Positions 1-6,509 of a stretch of DNA of 11,450 bases are shown here, in pieces; within the stretch, counting starts at the first letter, position 1, and every line of letters begins with the position of its first letter. This stretch comes from Caldisericia bacterium. GTDB lineage: Bacteria; Caldisericota; Caldisericia; UBA6126; JAGPKI01. The stretch is from the NCBI GenBank assembly GCA_018054005.1, contig JAGPKI010000039.1:1-11450 (forward strand), written 5' to 3'. Made by a program: the position numbers and the translations under genes. The notes beneath the pieces are model-generated. The model was given only the letters and a program-made list of their open reading frames with translations, did not search any database and was not told where the DNA came from.

Positions 1-102
1 AATTTTTTTCCTTTATTTATATTAGTTTATTGAAGTATATTTTAGATAATTTTTACAATTTTCAAGGTAAACTTTTATTAATATTTTACCATTAATACTT
101 AA

Positions 103-123
103 ATTACAAAACTTTTTTGTAAT
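103..123 (-). terminator. Perfect AT-rich hairpin after cas2, possible weak terminator
   Basis: On the minus strand ATTACAAAA (123-115) and TTTTGTAAT (111-103) are perfect 9-base complementary arms around a 3-base AAG loop. It lies about 50 bases after the cas2 stop, where the cas operon transcript would end. The stem has only one G-C pair and is not followed by a long T run, so it would be a poor intrinsic terminator. It could instead be a protein-binding palindrome in the leader. Confidence 0.35.
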
Positions 124-165
124 CTGTTGATCCCCGTCACTTTTTGCATTATTGAGGATAGACAG
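124..165 (-). promoter_or_regulatory. Interrupted inverted repeat at the cas2-proximal end of the leader
   Basis: On the minus strand CTGTCTATCCTC (165-154) and GGGGATCAACAG (135-124) form 12-base arms around an 18-base spacer. Ten of the twelve positions can pair, counting one G-U, with a two-base internal mismatch. It is the most GC-rich patch in an otherwise AT-rich leader and starts only a few bases after the cas2 stop, so the composition contrast suggests selection. It could be a binding site for a protein that bends or marks the leader, a structured end of the cas mRNA, or an integration-related element. The function is inferred. Confidence 0.5.
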
Positions 166-170
166 ATAAT

Positions 171-434
171 TTACAAAATTAATTTTGATTCTCCTTTCAC
201 TAAACCGAGTATTTCTCTCTTACTGTATAGTGTTGTTCTTAATATATAAAATATTACAGAATCTTCTTCTTTTTTGATAACTTTTAAGACTTCTAACTTT
301 AGTTTTTCGAACTTTGCTTCCGTAATTTCACCCTCAAGAACTGAATTTTGGATCCAGTCAAGATATTTTCTCCCTATTTTTAAAACCTTATTTACTCTTT
401 TTTCGTTTATATCATAAACCATAATAACATACAT
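171..434 (-). CDS. cas2: CRISPR-associated protein Cas2
   Basis: Cas2 is the small ferredoxin-fold dimer that bridges two Cas1 dimers in the spacer-acquisition complex. The 87-residue product has the usual family length. It opens with the first beta strand MYVIMVYDI, with the conserved Asp at residue 8, and continues with the signature YLDWIQNSVLEGE around residues 24-36, where Cas2 proteins carry an L-x-W-x-QNS-V-x-EG pattern. The ATG at 434 is one base after the stop of the small ORF upstream. There is no convincing Shine-Dalgarno sequence: the closest is a weak GGAT 13 bases away. Translation therefore probably depends on ribosomes finishing the preceding ORF. It is the last gene of the cas operon and is followed directly by the presumed leader. 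Confidence 0.96.
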   Translation of the reverse strand: MYVIMVYDINEKRVNKVLKIGRKYLDWIQNSVLEGEITEAKFEKLKLEVLKVIKKEEDSVIFYILRTTLYSKREILGLVKGESKLIL

Positions 435-435
435 T

Positions 436-600
436 TTAAATATTTAGATCCATATTATCGTATTCATCTCTTTGATCATTTTCTTTTTCAAAATTATCTA
501 AAATTGTTTCTTCTTTCAGCCAGCCAATATACCAAAGCCCTAAGAGTAAATCTAAATCTTCATCATAGTCACAAGAATTGTCCATTATTACACCTACCAT
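436..600 (-). CDS. Small acidic protein encoded between cas1 and cas2, unknown function
   Basis: I do not recognise this ORF. From the ATG at 600 it encodes 54 residues. From an internal ATG at 585, preceded by AGGTG five bases upstream, it encodes 49. The first start overlaps the cas1 stop as ATGGTAG, exactly the arrangement by which cas4 starts inside the cas3 stop. The ORF ends one base before the cas2 start, so it fills the cas1-cas2 gap completely and would supply translational coupling to cas2, which lacks its own good ribosome binding site. In the 49-residue form there are 10 Asp, 6 Glu and only 3 Lys/Arg, for a net charge near -13. An acidic N-terminal patch is followed by a hydrophobic tryptophan-rich segment (LLLGLWYIGWL) and then an acidic, probably helical tail. 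It has no signal peptide or known motif. Either start is possible. It could be an accessory to Cas1-Cas2, or merely a translated linker. Confidence 0.6.
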   Translation of the reverse strand: MVGVIMDNSCDYDEDLDLLLGLWYIGWLKEETILDNFEKENDQRDEYDNMDLNI

Positions 601-1589
601 TCTGAAACAAAAGGTTGATATTCCTCTTCATTCATAAGATGTTTCTCTAATTTGTATAACTCCATTCTTATAAGCCTTCTATAGGAAACTTCATTCTTTA
701 GCTGCCAGTGTTTAATAGTTGTTGCCAATCTTTCCTCAAATTTCTCGACAAAAACTGTTCTTCCTCCTTCTTTTAAATATAAGCCTCCAAGCTTAGCTTC
801 AAAGTCGCTTGTTTTAATCATTCCTTTGTTAAGTAAAGTAAATATCACCCTGTCAACGATAATTGGTTTAAATATTTCTGAAACATCGAGGTTTAACGTA
901 AATCTTCTAAAATTAGTAGAGTGAAGAAAGCCTATTCGTGGATCAAGATGTGTTTTATATATTTCTGATAATGTGGTAGTATAAAGTAAAGAGTTGCCAA
1001 AGCTTATCAATGCATTCATTCTATTTTTTGGAGGTCTTTTAGAACGCTCATCCATTGAAAAATTCTCATTTTCTACAATTTTATCAAAAGCATTATAATA
1101 TGCTTCTCTAATATTACCCTCTATTGCCATTAATGATTCTGTATTAGTTTGATCCGGAATAAGTTTCTTTAGAGAATCTATTTTATCAATTTCATCTTTT
1201 AACTGTATACCCCTAACATTGTAATAGGATAAAACTTTCCCCATATTCTGGGCAGCGCCTAAAACAAAGTTTCTTGCTAAGGTCATTCTCTTAGCATTAT
1301 CTATATAATGAGTAGCTTGATTTAAAATCATAAAACCAGAGTTATAATGCTCTCGCGGATAGTATGTTCCAACATAATAACCATAATAATTATAAAAGTG
1401 CAGTATAACCTCATTTTTAGATAAAAATTCCAATACTTCTTTATTTATTGTAACTTCGCCAAATAAGTGTAGTTCATTCGTGTTTTCGATAGGTATAAAT
1501 TTTTTAATCCCCTTGTCACCCTCAAAATAAATGGTATTTTGCTTCCTTTTGAGCTCCCCACTTGAAAATACGAAGATAGTCCCCTTCAT
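594..1589 (-). CDS. cas1: CRISPR-associated endonuclease/integrase Cas1
   Basis: Cas1 is the metal-dependent integrase that inserts new spacers at the leader end of the array. The protein begins with the strand sequence typical of type I-B Cas1 (GTIFVFSSGELKRK) and keeps the metal-binding residues: Glu157 in AIEGNIRE, His223 in GFLHS, and Asp235 with Glu238 in LDVSEIFKP, counted from the chosen start. I chose the ATG at 1589, giving 331 residues. It overlaps the cas4 stop as ATGA and matches the usual family N-terminus. A TTG three codons upstream (1598) also keeps the frame open but is less likely. Its length is normal and no lesion is seen. It sits between cas4 and a small acidic ORF, and acts with Cas2 and Cas4. 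Confidence 0.96.
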   Translation of the reverse strand: MKGTIFVFSSGELKRKQNTIYFEGDKGIKKFIPIENTNELHLFGEVTINKEVLEFLSKNEVILHFYNYYGYYVGTYYPREHYNSGFMILNQATHYIDNAKRMTLARNFVLGAAQNMGKVLSYYNVRGIQLKDEIDKIDSLKKLIPDQTNTESLMAIEGNIREAYYNAFDKIVENENFSMDERSKRPPKNRMNALISFGNSLLYTTTLSEIYKTHLDPRIGFLHSTNFRRFTLNLDVSEIFKPIIVDRVIFTLLNKGMIKTSDFEAKLGGLYLKEGGRTVFVEKFEERLATTIKHWQLKNEVSYRRLIRMELYKLEKHLMNEEEYQPFVSEW

Positions 1590-2077
1590 GCCCAACAAAA
1601 CTCTCTATATGCACAATGAGTGCAAAATCTAATTTTTTCTTTGGGGGGTGGCATATTACCATTAATTAATTCCTTAATTTCTTCAATTAAATTCAAAAGT
1701 TTTGATTCCAATTCACAAGTTAACGTTACTTTTATTCTTTTTCTCTCCTTGGGGAAAAGTAAAAAACCTTTGCAATTAATTCCCATTTCTTTTAAATTGT
1801 AAAGGTAATATGCAAGTTGCAAAGTTGCACTATCAATAGCTCTCGAACTTTTTTTGACTTCACCTATTATTATCTCTTCGTTTTTTCCTCTAACCACATC
1901 TAAAACCATATCTCCAATATTTATTTTCTTTTTGTCTCTATCATAACTTTCTTCATCAACAAGACGTCCTATTGCTATATACGAATAATCCTGATCCGGG
2001 ATTATCTCCCTTGACATAAGCCAAGTTTGCCTTTTGCAAATTAGGTAATTTTGTATTAAAGTCCCAGAAACTACCAT
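1586..2077 (-). CDS. cas4: CRISPR-associated exonuclease Cas4
   Basis: Cas4 is a RecB-family nuclease with an iron-sulfur cluster. It trims prespacers and helps select PAM and orientation for Cas1-Cas2. The 163-residue protein has one N-terminal cysteine (Cys14, in ICKRQTWL) and three C-terminal ones (Cys152, Cys155, Cys161, in RFCTHCAYREFC), the four ligands expected for a 4Fe-4S cluster. The nuclease core is present: Asp60 in VLDVV, Glu73 and Lys75 in GEVKKSS, and the QLAYYLY motif at Gln87. The ATG at 2077 lies inside the cas3 stop (ATGGTAG). It fits the family N-terminus (V-x-GTLI), which supports this start despite a poor ribosome binding site. Its stop overlaps the cas1 start, so cas3, cas4 and cas1 are translationally coupled. 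Confidence 0.95.
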   Translation of the reverse strand: MVVSGTLIQNYLICKRQTWLMSREIIPDQDYSYIAIGRLVDEESYDRDKKKINIGDMVLDVVRGKNEEIIIGEVKKSSRAIDSATLQLAYYLYNLKEMGINCKGFLLFPKERKRIKVTLTCELESKLLNLIEEIKELINGNMPPPKEKIRFCTHCAYREFCWA

Positions 2078-4446
2078 ATTAAAGCTTCACTATCGGTTTT
2101 GAAGCCAGTTTTATCATCGTAATAATCATTAAGGCTTTCCATGTTGACATACCTAAAGCCTAATACTTCTGGTGGAATATTTTTAGCTTTAACGGATATT
2201 GAAATAACATAATTGTAGAAATTTCCCTTTATTTGATTAAATTCTAATCTTCTTTCAAAGAGATCTCTAATTTCTTTTATTAGTTCAAATTTAGTCCATA
2301 CATTTTTTGCATCATTATTCAATTCGATAAAAACATCCACCTTTTGATAATCTTCTTCTATCAATTTAAAATCACTGATTCCCTTACTTTCATCTTCGCT
2401 TTTATATTTGAGACTATAAATTGCATTGAGCAAATCCTTAGATATATCTTTAGACTTTTTTTCTGTTATCTCATAGTAATATTTCTCAATAATTCCTAAA
2501 TAATCCTTTTCCGATATTACCTTATTATCTGTAAGTATTTTTCTTGTAATATCAAGTAAAATTGAATCGTAAATATAACTTGAATAATTTTTCTTTTCAT
2601 CCTTTAAACTAATTATATTAACTTCACCTTTTTCATTTCTCCAGTTTCTGTTGCATCTTCCAGCAGATTGTGTAATTGAATCAAGCGGTGCCAAATCTCT
2701 ATATACAATATCAAAATCTATATCTACTCCGGCTTCAACAAGCTGTGTTGTAACTAATATCTTAACACCTTTATCTCTTATTTCTTTTATACGCTCCAAC
2801 CTTTCAAATGGGACAACATGGCTCGAAAGAAATAAGATTTTGCAATCTATTTTCTCTCTAAGAAGTTCATAAAGCTTTTTCGCTTCACTAATGGTATTCA
2901 TAATAAAAAGGTAACTTTTATTTTCGCGAATACTAAGATTATCCACAAATTCATCTAAAGTAATATTCTTTTCAAGGTTTGATTGTATCACCACCCGATC
3001 AAGTTTTGAGAAATATACCTCAGGTTTAATTAAGGGGTCCATTTCTTCTTTTTCAAAAATTAAGGGTAGCGTTGCAGTAACAAAAATAATGTAGGAGCCA
3101 AAGTCTAATACAAGTTTATTAAAAATCTCTTTAACAAGTAACCAATATTTAAAAGGTATTGACTGAACTTCATCCAAAATAATAATACTGCCGGCTAATC
3201 TATGAAATTTTCTAAGAGTAGAATTTTTGTTAGAAATAAGTGTGTGGAAAAGCTGAACAAATGTAGTTATTATAATTTCTGAGTTCCACCCTTCAATGAG
3301 AATTTTAGCTTGATTTGTTTCAAATTCATTTTCATCAGTTTTATAATACAATTCCGAGAGGTGATGATGTTTGAGAATTAGTGAAGTGTCAAGTTTTAAA
3401 TTTCCTTTAATTAATATCTCTTCAAAAATTGAAGCATTCTGGTCAATAATACTAAGAAATGGAAGAGAATATATAATACGCGGTGTGTAACCATTATTTC
3501 TTGATATCTTTTCTCTTAGTTTAAGTGCATAAGCAAATGATGTAAAAGTCTTACCTAGACCAGTTGGAAGATTTAAAGATAATATTTTCTTATCTAAATT
3601 TATTTCACGATATACTGCTTCTTTGTATGCTTTCTCTCTGAATTCATTTAGAAAGGTCTTATCAAAATTAGATTTTTCTTTATAACTATCTACGATTTTG
3701 TAGTCAATTTCAGTAAATTTCCTATCTAAAATTTTGCCAATACTAACTTCTGTTTTGTCAGCATCAATCAATAAGGAAAAAATAAGATTAAATAGTAAGT
3801 AAAAATTTAAATTTCTTTCATCGCCAAGTTTTCTAAGTTTTCTGAAATAAAGAGACAAATCAAATTGTTCAATCCACTCTGACCACATTTCTTTATTTAT
3901 GTTTATTGTTTCTTTCTCTGTTTTTAAGTTGTTACATAAAATATTTAATTTATTACTATCAATACTTTGTATCTGGGTTCTGAGCAAACTTCTTTCTGAA
4001 TCTAATAAAACAGCTTCGCTATAAACATCGCCCATATCTCCATGATGTCTTTTTACTGCCATAAATGAGGCAAAAGCAAACAGTTTTATTTTATCTTCAT
4101 TTGCCATAAAACTTTCTTTGAATTCATCAATTACTAAATAATACGTTGCAATTGCAGATATTAGAGAATGTCTTGCTTCTTTAACTTTTTCTTTATTATT
4201 ATCATTAAGGTAAATCTGAAAATAGTTAGTTGCTTTACCTAAATCATGCGATAAGCCACAAACTTTCACTACTCTCAAAATTTCATCTTTTGTAAAATTA
4301 CCAATTTTGCTTACTGGAGAGTAAAGCAAGTTCTGGAATGATATTCTTGACACATTTATCAAATGCTGTTCAAGGTATTTTCCTGGATGTGAGTAAAGCT
4401 CAGAAAAATGTGATATGTTCCCCATCATCTGTTTCCCAGCATTCAT
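2071..4446 (-). CDS. cas3: CRISPR-associated helicase-nuclease Cas3 (HD + SF2 helicase)
   Basis: Cas3 is recruited by target-bound Cascade and unwinds and degrades the invader DNA. The 791-residue protein is a fusion of both activities. The N-terminal HD nuclease has His28 (EQHL), His67-Asp68 (LSHDLGK), His93 (ARHS) and His134-His135 (KRHHGD). The helicase has Walker A PTGLGKT (294-300, Lys299), Walker B DEVQ (425-428), motif III TATLP (457-461), VTTQLVEAGVDID (about 565-577) and motif VI QSAGRCNR (593-600). A C-terminal accessory region follows to residue 791. All motifs are intact. The ATG at 4446 overlaps the cas5 end by 47 bases. In-frame ATGs at 4428 and 4425 would shorten the overlap and remove only a non-conserved leader peptide, so the exact start is uncertain. 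Confidence 0.96.
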   Translation of the reverse strand: MNAGKQMMGNISHFSELYSHPGKYLEQHLINVSRISFQNLLYSPVSKIGNFTKDEILRVVKVCGLSHDLGKATNYFQIYLNDNNKEKVKEARHSLISAIATYYLVIDEFKESFMANEDKIKLFAFASFMAVKRHHGDMGDVYSEAVLLDSERSLLRTQIQSIDSNKLNILCNNLKTEKETININKEMWSEWIEQFDLSLYFRKLRKLGDERNLNFYLLFNLIFSLLIDADKTEVSIGKILDRKFTEIDYKIVDSYKEKSNFDKTFLNEFREKAYKEAVYREINLDKKILSLNLPTGLGKTFTSFAYALKLREKISRNNGYTPRIIYSLPFLSIIDQNASIFEEILIKGNLKLDTSLILKHHHLSELYYKTDENEFETNQAKILIEGWNSEIIITTFVQLFHTLISNKNSTLRKFHRLAGSIIILDEVQSIPFKYWLLVKEIFNKLVLDFGSYIIFVTATLPLIFEKEEMDPLIKPEVYFSKLDRVVIQSNLEKNITLDEFVDNLSIRENKSYLFIMNTISEAKKLYELLREKIDCKILFLSSHVVPFERLERIKEIRDKGVKILVTTQLVEAGVDIDFDIVYRDLAPLDSITQSAGRCNRNWRNEKGEVNIISLKDEKKNYSSYIYDSILLDITRKILTDNKVISEKDYLGIIEKYYYEITEKKSKDISKDLLNAIYSLKYKSEDESKGISDFKLIEEDYQKVDVFIELNNDAKNVWTKFELIKEIRDLFERRLEFNQIKGNFYNYVISISVKAKNIPPEVLGFRYVNMESLNDYYDDKTGFKTDSEALIW

Positions 4447-5116
4447 TTACAGCTGCTTTTATAGTATTACCCTGTGCTTCATATATTACATCATCATATT
4501 TTTCAATCTTTCTCTCGGAATTCATTATAATTGGAACTCTGTCCTTAAAGTACTTTTTACCATTTTCAAAAACAATTTTAGAATTTCGAATGCTGTAAAC
4601 CGGAATAAGCGAACAAATTTCTCCTTCATAATCTTTTGTCTCTCTTAAATTTAATATACCAACATAATTATAATCTGCTAATAGTTCGCTTAAACCCAAA
4701 GAGATAGAAAAGTAAGTCTCATGTCTACTCAACCGATTAGTTAATTCACTAAAAACATCTTTATCGTCATGTGATATATAAATTCTATAATAAGGGTCTT
4801 TAATAAATTCAGCTCTAATTTGAGTTCTTGCTTCGTGTGAACCTCTCTTAATTGGTATCCAATAATTATCTTTTGTATTAATATAATTTAAACCAATTCT
4901 TATTCTTTTTACTGGCTTAACTATTCTTGCGCTAATTTTGCATTTTTCAGATAAAAAAACATCAAGATATTTCTTTTTATCAACTCCAGTAATAGCGCCT
5001 AATATACCTGCTATTGTTGGTGGTGGAGGAAAAGAAAAAGTTAGAGGTGAGGAAGTAGTATAAAATCTTCTAAAATGTGCAAAATCACCAAAAATATCAA
5101 AGGCAACGACGTTCAT
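4400..5116 (-). CDS. cas5: Cascade subunit Cas5 (type I-B, Cas5h-like)
   Basis: Cas5 is a RAMP-fold protein that caps the 5' handle of the crRNA and anchors the large subunit in the I-B Cascade. The 238-residue product has the diagnostic FPPPPTIAGILGAI segment (residues 29-42) after a first strand of VVAFDIFGDFAHFRRFYT, as expected for the Cas5h/Hmari group. A phenylalanine-rich C-terminus (HITFF) is also typical. Its ATG at 5116 is preceded by GGGAG nine bases upstream and lies 46 bases after cas7. Its 3' end overlaps the cas3 start, implying coupled translation. Its length is normal and nothing is missing. Confidence 0.94.
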   Translation of the reverse strand: MNVVAFDIFGDFAHFRRFYTTSSPLTFSFPPPPTIAGILGAITGVDKKKYLDVFLSEKCKISARIVKPVKRIRIGLNYINTKDNYWIPIKRGSHEARTQIRAEFIKDPYYRIYISHDDKDVFSELTNRLSRHETYFSISLGLSELLADYNYVGILNLRETKDYEGEICSLIPVYSIRNSKIVFENGKKYFKDRVPIIMNSERKIEKYDDVIYEAQGNTIKAAVNECWETDDGEHITFF

Positions 5117-5162
5117 TTTTCAATACTCCCTTCATAAAACAAATTCATTTGATTTAATTAAT

Positions 5163-6074
5163 TTAGAAGCTGAAACTTTCTACCCTAAATCCCTTCAACG
5201 CCTCGAGAAGATTAACATCTTTATCATTAAGTAGAAAATTAATTCTATCATCAACTTTTAATCTAATTTTATCTATTTTATTTGCCTCTTTTTTTAAAGA
5301 GTTACATAATTCATCTATATTAATCCTTACCTCAGCAATATCTCTTATTCTTTCCTCTTCAATATCAGTCTTTAATGTAATTTTTTTATCGAGTTCTCCA
5401 ATATAGAAATTACCTTCTTTATAAATAATCTGTAACAATAACCGTGGATTTTGACCAAACTTTGAGCCAGATATCAAATTCTTTGTCCCGTTCCACATAC
5501 CCTCAAACATTAAATTTAAATCTTCCTCAGATAAATTAAGTCCCTGGTTTATTGCAGCATTTTCATTAACAACTCCGTAAAAAGCAATTAAGGAATACGG
5601 AAGAATGTATCTTTCAGTAAAAGTACCTTGTTTTTTGTCAGCTTGGGAAGGCATAACGGTTGTTCCTTTTATATAGGTTAAATCTACTTTATGCAAAGAT
5701 ACTCCATATTTAAACTGTACTGGACCTGTGAGAGCCATGGTCTGACCTTCAACTGCAGTGGTAGCGCCAAAAAGCCTTATATCTATGCATTCATTAATAA
5801 TTGCTTCTGGGTCATTATTAAAGTCTTTTAATCTATCTTCCTTAGTTTTTAGCTTTCCATCTTTGTCTCTAATCTCTAAAACAAAAATATCGTTATTTTT
5901 GTAGTCATGGAGATAGTCCCTTATTGTTCTTTTAAGCCTTACATCAGTTACAATATTCTTCCCTGTCTCTTCATCTATTCTCGGCTTATTCTCATCGACA
6001 GGATCACCGTTTGGATTTGAATTAACTACATCATAAAGAAATAAAACTTCGGATCTGTTTTTTACTAAATTCAT
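5163..6074 (-). CDS. cas7: Cascade backbone subunit Cas7 (Csh2 family)
   Basis: Cas7 polymerises along the crRNA spacer to form the backbone of the I-B Cascade and holds the RNA for base pairing with target DNA. The 303-residue protein has the Csh2 signature near its N-terminus: SNPNGDPVDENKPRID (residues 19-34), followed by TDVRLKRTIRDYLHDY. It also has the conserved GATTAVEGQTMALTGPVQ-type central segment that belongs to this family. Start is well supported: GGGAGGT precedes the ATG at 6074, and cas8b ends 15 bases upstream. The strong ribosome binding site fits the need for several copies per complex. It lies between cas8b and cas5, as is usual for I-B loci. Confidence 0.95.
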   Translation of the reverse strand: MNLVKNRSEVLFLYDVVNSNPNGDPVDENKPRIDEETGKNIVTDVRLKRTIRDYLHDYKNNDIFVLEIRDKDGKLKTKEDRLKDFNNDPEAIINECIDIRLFGATTAVEGQTMALTGPVQFKYGVSLHKVDLTYIKGTTVMPSQADKKQGTFTERYILPYSLIAFYGVVNENAAINQGLNLSEEDLNLMFEGMWNGTKNLISGSKFGQNPRLLLQIIYKEGNFYIGELDKKITLKTDIEEERIRDIAEVRINIDELCNSLKKEANKIDKIRLKVDDRINFLLNDKDVNLLEALKGFRVESFSF

Positions 6075-6089
6075 TTTAATTTTACCTCC

Positions 6090-6509
6090 CTAATTTTGTT
6101 TTTCACCTGAAGATTTTTTTTCAGGATAAATTATTTTAGTAATATCATTTATAAGATTCATGCCTGTAGCAAAATAAAAATTCATTTCATCAATGGACAT
6201 TTTCCAATTATTTCCAGCTATCAACAAATAATAAGATGCTTCTTCTGCTAACTTTTGTTTACCTTTATCAAAAGCATCATATTCATAAAGTTTATTCTGG
6301 ATTTTTGGAATAAGCCCCTTAAAATCTTTTTCATCCATTTTTAAACCTTTTAACTGCTTAAGAAAAGGTGGCGTAGATTCTCTTCTTGAATATTGAGTAT
6401 TAAGTAAAAGTTGAGTTAAACCTCCAAGCAAAAAAAGCCCTCTTTTTAGAGGACTTTCAAAAGTTGGTTTAAACTTTTCGAATAGTTCGGAAAAAATTCT
6501 TTCTTCCAT
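6090..6509 (-). CDS. cas11b: Predicted small subunit Cas11b from an internal start in cas8b
   Basis: Within cas8b, Met452 (ATG at 6509) is preceded by GGAGGT at 6522-6517, seven bases upstream, which is an optimal ribosome binding site in the coding sequence. Translation from it would yield 139 residues identical to the Cas8b C-terminus, starting MEERIFSELFEKF. The predicted product is largely alpha-helical, basic in its first part and close to the size of Cas11 small subunits. It is known that several type I-B, I-C and I-D systems make Cas11 by internal initiation in cas8 or cas10d, and that the product lines the Cascade belly and stabilises the R-loop. Here the start site is directly visible; separate production is inferred. 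Confidence 0.75.
   Translation of the reverse strand: MEERIFSELFEKFKPTFESPLKRGLFLLGGLTQLLLNTQYSRRESTPPFLKQLKGLKMDEKDFKGLIPKIQNKLYEYDAFDKGKQKLAEEASYYLLIAGNNWKMSIDEMNFYFATGMNLINDITKIIYPEKKSSGEKQN

Larger units (their letters stand above)
1..170 (-). other. Putative CRISPR leader downstream of cas2
   Basis: This stretch follows the cas2 stop codon and contains no plausible gene on either strand. It is very AT-rich, with A and T runs, and holds an interrupted dyad (124-165) and a short perfect hairpin (103-123). An AT-rich non-coding tract between cas2 and the array, read in the same direction as the cas genes, is the usual position of a CRISPR leader, which promotes array transcription and directs Cas1-Cas2 integration. 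A 13-base string TTGTAAATTATCT (176-164, minus strand, starting at the cas2 end) recurs with two extra A residues at 58-44. A -10-like TATACT lies at 39-34, but no well-spaced -35 box accompanies it, so I do not call a promoter. No repeat unit is visible. The array itself is inferred to begin just past the window edge. Confidence 0.65.

Noticed and set aside
34..65. Promoter for the CRISPR array from TTGAAA (65-60) and TATACT (39-34)
   Set aside because: The 20-base spacing is too long, and in such AT-rich sequence matches of this quality are expected by chance.
1587..1598. TTG at 1598 as the cas1 start
   Set aside because: The ATG at 1589 overlaps the cas4 stop in the usual ATGA manner and fits the family N-terminus. 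The TTG adds only three unconserved residues.
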